Source: Varibaculum massiliense | GTDB taxonomy: Bacteria; Actinomycetota; Actinomycetes; Actinomycetales; Actinomycetaceae | Assembly: GCF_900106855.1 (NCBI RefSeq) | Contig: NZ_FNWI01000004.1 | Span: 930,001 to 994,000 of the forward strand | Direction of reading: 5' to 3' | DNA: 64,000 bases | In this document: positions 49,295 to 58,210 of the stretch, piece by piece | Numbering within the stretch: position 1 is the first letter of the stretch | Layout: the number at the start of each line of letters is the position of its first letter | Translations under genes and position numbers: made by a program | Notes under the pieces: model-generated | What the model saw: the letters and a program-made list of their open reading frames with translations, nothing else | Databases searched by the model: none | Told to the model about the DNA's origin: nothing

Positions 49295-51003
49295 TAATAA
49301 AGCTCATTCCTGCCAGGGATGCAACCAGCCTGTTTGAGTACCTGGCAGGGGAAGGAAAACACAACGAACACATAGATCAGCGAGTTATCTATAACAACCA
49401 AGCATCCCCTGCCGATGCGGCGGTGCCGATCACAAAAAAAGATGCTAAAAGTCTAGCTACCGATTTTGAAACCTATCTCAAAGAGTACGGATCAACCCGC
49501 ACATTCAAATCCAATCGGAAAGGGGCAAAAAATAACAGTAGGGATAAGCTAAACCTGTATCACGGGGTAATATCCCTTGACCCGGACGAAACCCCGCCAA
49601 GTGATGAAACCTGGGCAAAAATAGTAGACCGCTACTCCACCCTCATGGGTTGGCAAGAACCAGACGGGAACTATGCACCTGTAATCGCTATCGCACACGG
49701 TAAATCTGCCGGGGGAAGTCCTCACATTCATTTTGCGGTATCCACCGTAATGGCTAACGGGCAAATGATCCCGGACTCGAACTGGAAACGCCGCTCAATA
49801 AAAGCCAAAAGAAAGATCGAGGACGAGTTCGGTCTAAAACCAATCGAAACTGAGCGAGCCGGATACTCCCACCGCGACTGGAAACAAGCAGAAGAAAAAC
49901 GCCGCAAAGTACGCGGGCGAACCGTTAAAGAATCACGTTATCTGCAACGCATCGTAGCCTCTGCCGCACTAGCAGCAAACAATGAAGCAGAGTTTGCAGC
50001 ACTACTACGAATAAGCGGGCTAGATATAAACCCGCGTTTTGGAAAAGACGGTAACGCTACCGGGTATGCAGTAAAAATAAAAGGCGATCCCGAGTGCCCC
50101 TGGTACGCGGCAGGGAAACTCTCTCGACACCTCACCCTACCCGCGCTGCGGCAAGACCAAGGATGGGAAAAAACCAGCAACCTCGAAGCCGCACGGTTGC
50201 AGTGGGAAAAAGGCTACGCAATCTCTTTTGGTGCGCCACCCCCGCTATCAAAAGTTATGCCCGACTATGCCCGGCGTATTCGTGCATTTTCTCGCACAGC
50301 GCCCACCTCACCGGCATGGGCTACACGCGCGCGAGAAGCAGGCTCAGTTCTAGCCGCTATGAGCATGAGAATCGAGAAAGACCAGCCCGGAAAACTATGG
50401 CAAGCAGCCCTTACCCTATACCGGGCAGGAGAAACCGCGCGAAGGCAAAACCCAACCCAAGTAATGCGTGAATCAAAAATGCTTGCACGCACCCTACTAA
50501 TATCGGCCAGACTCACCCGATCTAACACCAACCGGATACTGGCCGCCTCAATCATCATGGCCGGGCATCTACGGGCACAAAAACAGCTACAAGAACAATA
50601 CCGTGCCGCAAACCAAATCCACGAAGTGATCCGTCAAACCTTAACGGAACTACAAGCCAACCCGCCAGAAGCAGGCGCGCCCTTAACTGCCCGCCCGATA
50701 GCGGACTTAGTGCCGCAAAGCGAGCTAGATAAAGCAATAGACGCTGGCAGAATTATTTACACGAAAGGCAAGGACACATGGCTAATCAAAGGAAAGAACC
50801 TAACCCCTGGACAAGTCGTTACTGTAACCCGAAACGATGGCGAAAAAGACCAGGTGAAAGTTGGCCAACTAACCCGCACAAACAAGGCTGGCCACAACTG
50901 GGCAACCTTCACCAACATTCCCACACCCGCTGCGCCGCGCCCGGCAAGCACCGGGCAGGTAACACCAAAGCCACGCGGCACCTCTCATGATCTTGAAATC
51001 TAA
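49291..51003 (+). CDS. mobA: MOBP-type relaxase
   Basis: 570 residues. The N-terminal relaxase domain has the candidate catalytic Tyr17 (SLFEYLAG), motif II-like LYHGVISLDPDE, and the metal-binding HxH pair His145/His147 in GGSPHIHFAVS, with His136 before it. It nicks oriT and stays bound to the 5' end, leading the strand through the channel. The middle is Arg/Lys-rich, and the C-terminus includes a beta-rich segment (DTWLIKGKNLTPGQVVTV) and a Pro/Arg tail ending SHDLEI, likely the signal for the coupling protein. No helicase domain is present. Confidence 0.93.
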   Translation: MIIKLIPARDATSLFEYLAGEGKHNEHIDQRVIYNNQASPADAAVPITKKDAKSLATDFETYLKEYGSTRTFKSNRKGAKNNSRDKLNLYHGVISLDPDETPPSDETWAKIVDRYSTLMGWQEPDGNYAPVIAIAHGKSAGGSPHIHFAVSTVMANGQMIPDSNWKRRSIKAKRKIEDEFGLKPIETERAGYSHRDWKQAEEKRRKVRGRTVKESRYLQRIVASAALAANNEAEFAALLRISGLDINPRFGKDGNATGYAVKIKGDPECPWYAAGKLSRHLTLPALRQDQGWEKTSNLEAARLQWEKGYAISFGAPPPLSKVMPDYARRIRAFSRTAPTSPAWATRAREAGSVLAAMSMRIEKDQPGKLWQAALTLYRAGETARRQNPTQVMRESKMLARTLLISARLTRSNTNRILAASIIMAGHLRAQKQLQEQYRAANQIHEVIRQTLTELQANPPEAGAPLTARPIADLVPQSELDKAIDAGRIIYTKGKDTWLIKGKNLTPGQVVTVTRNDGEKDQVKVGQLTRTNKAGHNWATFTNIPTPAAPRPASTGQVTPKPRGTSHDLEI

Positions 51004-51015
51004 GGAAGGAAACTG

Positions 51016-51387
51016 ATGGAAACAATTTTTGAAAACGCGGCAGATTTTACTGAACGCTATATCCGATACAACTGGGATCGGAACCTACGCGATGACACCT
51101 CTAGGCAATGGTGCCCACAGTGGTGGTGCCACCCCGAAGCGTACACGCGAATAACCTTCCTGTGGGCATGGTATGAATTCGCGTTCACCTCCGACTCTTA
51201 TTCCGAAATGGCGCAATGGCTACAATTCTTCGACTACGAGATGGATGCACTCACCCAACCCGGCGGATGCTTTAGACATTGCGTAGGAGGGCACAGTGAT
51301 GCCGTAGCCTACCAAGCCGAAGAATTCCCCCTCACCCCCGCCATAGACGCACTCGCGTTCCAAAGCGAAGAAAACAAACAACAGTAA
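51016..51387 (+). CDS. DUF4913 family protein
   Basis: 123 residues. The family pattern is clear in RQWCPQWWCHPEAYTRITFLWAWYEFAF. These proteins of unknown function are widespread on actinobacterial conjugative elements beside relaxase and transfer genes. It contains several Trp and Cys residues. It has an AAGGAAGG site and lies 12 bp after the relaxase gene, in the same operon. Confidence 0.8.
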   Translation: METIFENAADFTERYIRYNWDRNLRDDTSRQWCPQWWCHPEAYTRITFLWAWYEFAFTSDSYSEMAQWLQFFDYEMDALTQPGGCFRHCVGGHSDAVAYQAEEFPLTPAIDALAFQSEENKQQ

Positions 51388-51399
51388 AGGAAAACAGCC

Positions 51400-51540
51400 A
51401 TGAATGATATGAACCTGCTAATCGGATCTTTAGCCGAAACCGTAGACCAACTTAAAGCCGAACTCGAAGGTGCTTTAAGCCGAATCAGCGTCCTTGAAAA
51501 CCAACTCGCAACCCCGTTGGAAGAACCCGAAAATGAGTGA
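51400..51540 (+). CDS. Small coiled-coil protein
   Basis: 46 residues: MNDMNLLIGSLAETVDQLKA then a continuous heptad-like helix (LEGALSRISVLENQL) and an acidic end. It has a TAAAGGAAAAC site and its stop overlaps the next gene by 8 bp. Too short for most gene finders, but the ribosome site and overlap support it. It probably forms an oligomeric adaptor. Confidence 0.6.
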   Translation: MNDMNLLIGSLAETVDQLKAELEGALSRISVLENQLATPLEEPENE

Positions 51541-52810
51541 ACCAATCTGGCGTAATCTCGCCACCCTAGATGACCAAGTAACCTGGGCACGGCTATTAAA
51601 CTCCATGCCGCGCTTTTACCATTACTCCCCTGCCAACGCCTACCAAATCGCGGCCTGGCAAACCGAGTTAGCTAAAACTGATCCAAACATAGCCATAGGA
51701 GAATTAGCACTTACTAGAGCTGGCTGGAACTACCTCACAGCAGGGGGGAGAGGCAGAGCCATCAAAAAAACCGCCAAACCACTAACTCTTACATTCCTTG
51801 ACCTAGAAGGCCAAGAACAAACCTGCCAAATCTACACCTATTCCCAAACCTATGGCCGCAAAATCCGCAAAGAAGCCCTACCCACACCGATAGCCGCGCC
51901 CGCACTCCAAGACCGCCTGCACGCCCTACTAGCACGCCGCGCACTATCAGTAACCCGCACCAGCACAGCACCGGGAGGTGGCCGCCTAAGCGAGAATCAA
52001 CACTCAATAGAACTACCCGAAACCCCACTCACCCCGCCACTGATCCACGCGACCTGTCACATCATTGACCAACCCGATAACCTACAAATCAACCATGACG
52101 GCAGCGGTGAAATTGTGGCACAAGCCGCCACCTACGCCCTGTGCAAACACATACGTGACCCGCAGGCTCCACCCCCGCCACCACCGCCTGCCCGATGGGC
52201 TGGCGGTGACCAAATCCTGGCCGCAGATATTTATTCCCGCACCATATATGCAATCCGACAAATCCTATCCGGCCTTGAAGATGACCCCAGGCCGCTTTGG
52301 GGCAAAGCTGCACTACGCAGAATAGAAAACGCCAGGGTAGCCACCCTCACACCACCAAACAGCGAAGCAGGCAATACTGGCAATGCCAGCAATACCAGCA
52401 TTGCCGATATTCCTGGCAACCCCGATCCCAGACCAATAATTCCGGTAGTACCCCTAAGCCTGTTCACCCCGAATCAGCGAGGAAAAAACTTAAACCTCAC
52501 CATTGCCGCCAACCCTCCCGACAACGAAGCAGAAAAACTCGCCTCCCGCCTACGCACCCTCAAAGTCGCGTTCGATACCGCCCGGCTTGACCAAAACCCC
52601 GACCTAGAACAGGCCGGAAAAAAGGCCGGATATAAAACCGGGCCGATCCTTTTCGCCGAAACCACGCCGCTCATGGAAGGAGCCGCCTGGCACGACATCA
52701 TGCAAGCCACCAAGAAAGCACGCACCCTACTACCCGTAGAAAAACGGCCAGACTCGCGTGTGAGAGGACAAAAACCCTACCAGCTATCCAGACACCAACG
52801 CGGCATATAA
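51533..52810 (+). CDS. ArdC/LtrC-like protein with degenerate metallopeptidase motif
   Basis: 425 residues from the ATG at 51533. The first 115 residues resemble the ssDNA-binding N-terminal domain of ArdC antirestriction proteins: WARLLNSMPRFYHYSPANAYQIAAW and then the RAGW...GRGRAI stretch in place of ..GWRVRKGEKGI... Further on, where ArdC-type proteins have HExxH and E..AE..AY, this one reads IHATCH (171-176) and SGEIVAQAATYALC, so the catalytic Glu is Ala and one would expect no peptidase activity. The rest is Pro-rich and unrecognised. It may protect the incoming strand by binding alone. Confidence 0.6.
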   Translation: MSEPIWRNLATLDDQVTWARLLNSMPRFYHYSPANAYQIAAWQTELAKTDPNIAIGELALTRAGWNYLTAGGRGRAIKKTAKPLTLTFLDLEGQEQTCQIYTYSQTYGRKIRKEALPTPIAAPALQDRLHALLARRALSVTRTSTAPGGGRLSENQHSIELPETPLTPPLIHATCHIIDQPDNLQINHDGSGEIVAQAATYALCKHIRDPQAPPPPPPPARWAGGDQILAADIYSRTIYAIRQILSGLEDDPRPLWGKAALRRIENARVATLTPPNSEAGNTGNASNTSIADIPGNPDPRPIIPVVPLSLFTPNQRGKNLNLTIAANPPDNEAEKLASRLRTLKVAFDTARLDQNPDLEQAGKKAGYKTGPILFAETTPLMEGAAWHDIMQATKKARTLLPVEKRPDSRVRGQKPYQLSRHQRGI

Positions 52811-52840
52811 CCGCGTTAAAACCTCAATACAAATGGTTAA

Positions 52841-52884
52841 GCGTGTACCCCCAGGTATTCCCTGGGGGTACACGCTTATTTTCT
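52841..52884. terminator. Bidirectional terminator between mob and transfer operons
   Basis: GCGTGTACCCCCAGG (52841-52855) pairs perfectly with 52861-52875, followed by TTATTTTCTT. It separates the rightward mob operon from the end of the leftward transfer operon. Confidence 0.9.
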
Positions 52885-53591
52885 TACATGGCCATGCCTG
52901 GCTGCGGTAGCGCGCGTGGACGTACCGGGTTGGGTGGCTTATTCTTACGCACGGGAGGCGCACCCGAATAGGTCATTTTGCCTTCGCTCCACGACTCTAT
53001 ATAGATCGCTTTACCTTGCTTGTCGTAGCGCTCCACACACCGCCCGCCATCGAGTACCCCGTTCTTGGTACGCCGAACTTCTTTCAACGTGCCATCACGG
53101 TGATAAGCATATGATTCTTCCCGCCAGTTATTCTCGTCATAAAACACCCGTTCGTCCAGGACTCTGCCATGATTTACGTGCTGTTCTTGAAACAACTGCC
53201 CGTTTTCTAAGAATTGTTGATACGCTGCACCGTCCGAGTTGTGTACCCTGCCCTGATTGTCCTTCCAGATGCGATAACGGGGTACACCTCCCGTCCAATA
53301 CGATTCGGTCAGTACCGCGTCATTATCGCTAGGCTTAAACAAGGGTGGAACAGATTTTAACTGGTCAGGCCGGTATCCGCTCCATGCCTTGATCTGGTCA
53401 CCACCCCTGTTTACCATCACCACTGGTACGGAAGAAAATCCCTGTGCCTTTAGCTGATCTACCCAGTGCGGAGCATACTTACTTCTATACGGGATATTGT
53501 TTTTTTCCAGCCACCTAGTAGTCGATTTACACTGCATACAGTCCGGTTTTGTATAGACTACCACCTCAACATCATCATTCATTATCTGCAC
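52884..53591 (-). CDS. NrdH/glutaredoxin-like domain fused to YwqK/MORN-like repeats
   Basis: 235 residues. The N-terminal 80 residues are a thioredoxin fold of the NrdH kind: VVVYTKPDCMQCKSTTRWLEKNNIPY with redox pair Cys18/Cys21, then FSSVPVVMVN and the end helix. The following half carries MORN/YwqK-like repeats (YQQFLENGQLFQEQHVNHGRVLDERVFYDE..). The C-terminus is basic and Pro-rich. This fusion is unusual; on an element it might reduce ribonucleotide reductase or a partner thiol during transfer. It ends the leftward transfer operon. Confidence 0.75.
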   Translation of the reverse strand: MQIMNDDVEVVVYTKPDCMQCKSTTRWLEKNNIPYRSKYAPHWVDQLKAQGFSSVPVVMVNRGGDQIKAWSGYRPDQLKSVPPLFKPSDNDAVLTESYWTGGVPRYRIWKDNQGRVHNSDGAAYQQFLENGQLFQEQHVNHGRVLDERVFYDENNWREESYAYHRDGTLKEVRRTKNGVLDGGRCVERYDKQGKAIYIESWSEGKMTYSGAPPVRKNKPPNPVRPRALPQPGMAM

Positions 53592-53595
53592 CTGC

Positions 53596-54117
53596 CTATG
53601 CCAGGCCAGGGGCAGCGCTAGGTGCCCGCCGCACAGCGGGCTTTACCGCGCTGTTAGCGGTATGAGCAGTGGATGTGGCCGCGCCTTTACTGGCGGGCTT
53701 TGCGCTACGGGCAGTACCAAGGGCTTTATTCATGTCACGCAACCGGGCTTTTTCACCCTCAGAAACCCCGCCAGGCACGGCCGATTCTTGACCGTAATTG
53801 CGCGGCCACGGCCGATCCGAATAATTCACGTACCTGCCGGTATTGCGTTCAAACTCCCGGTGTAGCCGCCCATCACCGGTACCGCCCAGCAAATCCGCAT
53901 CTATAACGTCATAGCCCAGCCCGCCTCTAAAGGTGTGTTGGCCTGCGCTATTTACCCGGTGGTTACGAATATGATCTGCCGGGTTCAAGCCGCGATCATG
54001 ATAAAACTTCTCCACCAATGGCCAATCATTGGGGTGGATAGCAAATGTTCTCACCCCCGTCATCGGGTTTTCTCGAAGGATTTTAAGATGCATCCGGTCA
54101 CGCCAGTAATCATCCAT
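53596..54117 (-). CDS. Hypothetical protein of the transfer operon
   Basis: 173 residues, 4 bp before the redoxin-fusion gene. WPLVEKFYHDRGLNPADHIRNHRVN and LGYDVIDADLLGGTGDGRLHREFERNTG suggest a compact N-terminal domain. The last 45 residues are Ala/Lys/Pro-rich and basic, like a linker or nucleic-acid tail. No family is recognised. Confidence 0.55.
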   Translation of the reverse strand: MDDYWRDRMHLKILRENPMTGVRTFAIHPNDWPLVEKFYHDRGLNPADHIRNHRVNSAGQHTFRGGLGYDVIDADLLGGTGDGRLHREFERNTGRYVNYSDRPWPRNYGQESAVPGGVSEGEKARLRDMNKALGTARSAKPASKGAATSTAHTANSAVKPAVRRAPSAAPGLA

Positions 54118-54203
54118 TAAAATTCACCACTCAATCATTTATGGAAACTGCACCCTTAATGGGTCTTGCATCTCTATAAAGATTGAGTGGCAAACCCTGC
54201 ACA

Positions 54204-54881
54204 CTATTTACTCATTGAGGTAGCGCGCTGACGGCGAGCCTGCCTTACCCGCACGCGCCGTACTTGTTTACCCTTGACCTGTTTCGGATCAGGGCTGCGC
54301 CCAGCAATAGGTTTACCGAAAGCCGCGTGTTGATCGGCAATACTCGCCGCCTCAGTTTTACTAGCACCGCTAGATTGCAAACCATTAGCAACCTCGCGCT
54401 TATGCTCACTAGACCCATACACCACCTCACTAGATGAGGCCGCCTCCAAGCTATCAGTGCGAGCATGGCGGGAATCGGCTTGAAGATCATCTATTAGCTC
54501 CGAATCGGCTTCAATATCCCTTGCATCCTCATTAGCTATGACTTCCCGTGCCTGCCGATCAAGGGAATCTGCCACCTCGCCGCGATCCACGCCCGAATCT
54601 TTTAACCGATCTGCCTGTGCCTCTAGCGCGTTGGCTTCGGCAATGAGAGCTTCAAGTTCACTATCGGAAACCCCGTCAATAAGATTGGCTAACCGGACGC
54701 TATCACCGCCGGATTGAGTAATCATTTTCTCAAAATTGCCAGGTGCCCAGGACGCATACTGCCGCATAATGATAGTTTCTCTAGCAATATCGCTTACCCT
54801 AGCGGCCACCTGCCCAACCCTTTGCTGGCCAGAATGGACAGTGCGCAGCACTTCACCCCAGGTTTCATCACTTTCTTGCAT
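54204..54881 (-). CDS. Helical hypothetical protein of the transfer operon
   Basis: 225 residues, largely helical and rich in Asp, Glu, Ser and Ala (DSELEALIAEANALEAQADRLKDSG), with a strongly basic end (VKGKQVRRVRVRQARRQR). It shares the base at 54881 with the coupling protein gene. A coupling-protein partner or DNA-binding adaptor is possible; nothing firmer can be said. Confidence 0.55.
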   Translation of the reverse strand: MQESDETWGEVLRTVHSGQQRVGQVAARVSDIARETIIMRQYASWAPGNFEKMITQSGGDSVRLANLIDGVSDSELEALIAEANALEAQADRLKDSGVDRGEVADSLDRQAREVIANEDARDIEADSELIDDLQADSRHARTDSLEAASSSEVVYGSSEHKREVANGLQSSGASKTEAASIADQHAAFGKPIAGRSPDPKQVKGKQVRRVRVRQARRQRATSMSK

Positions 54882-56755
54882 CAGTAATCTCCTTGTCTAA
54901 ATTGTTTGGTATCAAATGCAAACACTTGCGTATCTACCTGGTCAGGATTAGGTGGCGGTGTCCAGTCCTCTACCTGTTCAGCGCTAAGTAAATGAATAGT
55001 TTTCATTTCCTCTAAACCGGGCAGGGCAGGAACATAGTCGCGCCTCCAATAAGGAACCGGGTTAATCAGCACCGGCCGCATACCCGCCCCCATAACCACA
55101 GCCCTACCCGTAGGAAGTGCCGCTAGATCAGCTACGGGTAAAATCTGTTCGCGCGATACCTGCCGTGAAGTAGAAACCCCCATACCCTTCCCATAGGAAG
55201 TAGATACGTGGGTTGTCCAATACTCACCCACCAGGTCTGATACTGCTTTAAGGAACTCGGTTTCCGATACCCCGCCCCCATAAACCTTGATCGTGGCGGC
55301 AGACCAAAGTTTTCGCATACCCTCTTTACCCCACACCGCTTCGCCTTGGGAATAGGACTGCAAAATCGTGTCCACGATAATGCCGCGTGAACCATAGTGG
55401 GAATACATATCGGGTAGCCGCGACCACTTACAGACGTTTGCCGCCTCATCGAGTACCAGCATCATCGGCACCGCCAGCCTTCCTCTCGCTTGCCGTTCCG
55501 CTTCGCGTTCGGCCGCTTGTGCCACCGCCACTGTTAGCGCAGTAACCAGCGGGCCTGCCGTGCCCTCACCTTCCTTAGAAATCATGAACAGGCTTTGCCG
55601 ATTCTCTTTTCCTCCCTGCCGGTTAGCCGCGCCCTCTTTATGCCAGGTAGACACAAACTCGGCCACGTCAAACCGGCGGGCACCCGGACTCGGGGTAACC
55701 CAGGCCATAGCGGCAGCATTTAGCATGACAGTACAAAACCCGCGCGCAGTCTGTATATATCCATCACGCTGTTTCGGATTGACCGCATACATACCCGCTA
55801 CTAGCTCACCCAATGCACCATCACCTGAATACTCAGACTCTTTTAGCACCGATACTGGGGATAGATCGTTCGGGTTTTGCAGCCACGACCACACCTGGGA
55901 GATCGGGAACCCTCCCCTAGCTGCCGCTAAAAATAGGCCAGCCAGCAAATCCTGCCCGGCAGGATCAAAGTGAGGATCGACCCGTGCGTCAGCAGACCGG
56001 GTAGCAGACGCGAAAATTTCTGCCAACTCCTTAGCCTTCACCGCATCCGTCACAAATGTAAGCGGATCCCAATACCACGAGGTGGCTTCACCCACAACAC
56101 CTTGCGGATCAAACACCCACACCTCATCGCGGCGCGCCCGATACCTACGGCAAATATCTACCAGGTCACGCTTGTTTGAGGTAGCAACTATCACACCGGG
56201 GGCATCACAAATAAGCGGTACTGCCCGCGCGGTAGTTTTCCCACGCCGAGGACCCCAAATATCAATCATGACATCCTCGAACCCTGCATAAACACCACTT
56301 CCCGCGCCAACGGCGCGGCCAATAAGCATCCCCGGCGCGGCCACGCCTAACGCTTTCGAGGATTTACGGGTATTGGCCAGACTTGCCCTGCCTACCCCGC
56401 GCGGAGCCATCACTCGCGCCATATCATCAACCAGTTCCCGCTTACCGCGTAGAACTTTACGCAAGGCAAATAACCCGACTATCAGGACAAACGTCACCGC
56501 AAACAGGGCTGCGGTACACCCGATCTGAGCGTGAGTCCATATCCGTTTACCTAATAGTGTTTCAATCAATAACTGGACTGGCCGAAACCCGCCCATACGA
56601 GAACCAGAAAATAGCCCGCCTAGCTCATAGCCTGCCCAAACCAGCACAGCCAGGGCGAACCCGCCACCAATAGCAGTGATAACTCCCCACTCGTGCCAAA
56701 AAGTGGACGTGCCACGCGCCCCCGTAGTGCTTTTATTCACCACTACCCGCCTCAT
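54881..56755 (-). CDS. VirD4/TraG-type coupling protein (T4CP)
   Basis: 624 residues from the ATG at 56755, which overlaps the ATPase gene by 23 bp; a GTG at 56740 is a weaker alternative. Two N-terminal membrane helices (IGGGFALAVLVWAGYELGGLF; LFAVTFVLIVGLFALRKVL) precede the ATPase domain with Walker A GPRRGKTT, the T4CP motif VWVFDPQGV, and Walker B-like PMMLVLDEAANV. Coupling proteins bring the relaxase-DNA complex to the channel and power its entry. It is the usual partner of the SCO6880/ATPase genes in actinobacteria. Confidence 0.92.
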   Translation of the reverse strand: MRRVVVNKSTTGARGTSTFWHEWGVITAIGGGFALAVLVWAGYELGGLFSGSRMGGFRPVQLLIETLLGKRIWTHAQIGCTAALFAVTFVLIVGLFALRKVLRGKRELVDDMARVMAPRGVGRASLANTRKSSKALGVAAPGMLIGRAVGAGSGVYAGFEDVMIDIWGPRRGKTTARAVPLICDAPGVIVATSNKRDLVDICRRYRARRDEVWVFDPQGVVGEATSWYWDPLTFVTDAVKAKELAEIFASATRSADARVDPHFDPAGQDLLAGLFLAAARGGFPISQVWSWLQNPNDLSPVSVLKESEYSGDGALGELVAGMYAVNPKQRDGYIQTARGFCTVMLNAAAMAWVTPSPGARRFDVAEFVSTWHKEGAANRQGGKENRQSLFMISKEGEGTAGPLVTALTVAVAQAAEREAERQARGRLAVPMMLVLDEAANVCKWSRLPDMYSHYGSRGIIVDTILQSYSQGEAVWGKEGMRKLWSAATIKVYGGGVSETEFLKAVSDLVGEYWTTHVSTSYGKGMGVSTSRQVSREQILPVADLAALPTGRAVVMGAGMRPVLINPVPYWRRDYVPALPGLEEMKTIHLLSAEQVEDWTPPPNPDQVDTQVFAFDTKQFRQGDY

Positions 56756-58208
56756 GCCGGTTAGCCCACAACTTATTAGTGTCACTAAGTGCCAGTTCAC
56801 GGTTAGTTAGCTGCACCTTGATAGGGATACCAGGCCGCTCAGCCACCTTAATTAAGAATTTTCCTTGACCGGGTGGAGCCTGCTTTTCACCCGCTGTTAT
56901 CTGCCAAGACGGCGGGGATTGCCAGGAAACTAGCATCGCTTTTTCCTGGCTAGAAAGCGGAATCACCTTCGCTACTTTCTCAGTTTCTTCCGCACTCAAC
57001 CCCCCGCACAGCACCATCCCTGAGCGGGCAACGAACCCTTTAGCCTTGGCCACATCCTCCGGATTAGGTAAAGCCTCAAGATCGTTAAGGGTGTGAGTAA
57101 TCATTGCCTGCCCTACCCCGCGCGCACGGTTAAGCCGGGTTAGTTCATCAATCCGATTAACCATGCCCACGCCCGCGCGAAGAATACGCCAAAGCTCATC
57201 CATCACGATGAAATAATGGCGGCGCGGGGCAAGACCCGCGTTCGCTAACGCTTGCGCCACGTTTACTTGCGCAAAACCATAAGACCAACAAGTCAGCAGT
57301 ACCGCGCCTTGAATATCCTGAGCGGCGCGATCCAAGTCGGAAACATCGAAAACCACCGGGCGATCCAGACGCATCGCGGTCGTGGTAGCCTGCCCAAACA
57401 CTTGACCCCACCTACCCACGGTAAGCGCTGTAAGTGAGGCTTCTAAAGCCTCCGTAGCTTCCTCATAACGGCTACGATCACCCCTAGAAAGTGCTACATC
57501 ATCCAAAGCCGGTGGCATAGCGCGAATAACCTCTAACACGTCCGCAATAACTGGAACCTTCCCAGGATTATTCTCATCAAAAACGCGCAGCGCCTCAGAC
57601 AGGATCGACTCATCACGATCCCCGATACCGCCACGGCGCACCAACTCAATAAGTGCGCACACCATCTGCACCTGCCTAGAGCGCGCCTCACCGGCCAGCA
57701 ACTCCCCTTCCTGGCCACCAATACGGCGTGCCGCCTGCATAGCCCCGCCCGTATCGAGCGGGTTAATCAGGTCTTTACCGGCACCCACAGACACAACCTG
57801 CCCATCTAAGGCAGCCACCAAGTCCACATAGTCCGGTTTAGTATCACCCAAAACCAGCGGCACCGTGCCCTGCCCGGCCAACCCAAGCGCCATCCGGCGA
57901 ATCAAAGTTGATTTACCCGTACCCGGATTAGCCAGGCAAAACACGGACGGGTTAGAAATAAGGCTCGCGCGCTCAAACCATGAGATCGGGTCGCAACACA
58001 CAGTCGATACGGTACGTAAATTAAGCCCCAACGGCACCCCGATCATCGGGGCAGACGTACCCGAACAGAACGGATACAACCCGCAAACCTGCACGGAAGT
58101 TCCACGCCAAACCGGCAATTGTGGAACCCGCATCATACGTCCAGAAAATCTTGCTGCCGGGGCACCCCACTTATCCAAGGCTTTAACCCGCCGTTTCTTG
58201 CGTGCCAA
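56733..58208 (-). CDS. VirB4/TraC-like conjugation ATPase
   Basis: 491 residues. Walker A is at 94-101 (NPGTGKST) and Walker B in RRHYFIVMDELWRIL; LVLGDTKPDYVDLV and AMITHTLNDLEAL match the VirB4-like C-terminal ATPase. In many actinobacteria the VirB4 N-terminal half is a separate SCO6880 protein, as here, so this gene supplies the motor. The start is TTG behind GGAGGG, 2 bp after SCO6880. Confidence 0.88.
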   Translation of the reverse strand: MARKKRRVKALDKWGAPAARFSGRMMRVPQLPVWRGTSVQVCGLYPFCSGTSAPMIGVPLGLNLRTVSTVCCDPISWFERASLISNPSVFCLANPGTGKSTLIRRMALGLAGQGTVPLVLGDTKPDYVDLVAALDGQVVSVGAGKDLINPLDTGGAMQAARRIGGQEGELLAGEARSRQVQMVCALIELVRRGGIGDRDESILSEALRVFDENNPGKVPVIADVLEVIRAMPPALDDVALSRGDRSRYEEATEALEASLTALTVGRWGQVFGQATTTAMRLDRPVVFDVSDLDRAAQDIQGAVLLTCWSYGFAQVNVAQALANAGLAPRRHYFIVMDELWRILRAGVGMVNRIDELTRLNRARGVGQAMITHTLNDLEALPNPEDVAKAKGFVARSGMVLCGGLSAEETEKVAKVIPLSSQEKAMLVSWQSPPSWQITAGEKQAPPGQGKFLIKVAERPGIPIKVQLTNRELALSDTNKLWANRHEAGSGE

Positions 58209-58210
58209 CG

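Noticed and set aside
51741-51750. Run of six G in the ArdC-like gene as a second phase switch
   Set aside because: Six bases is short for slippage and the frame continues normally on both sides.
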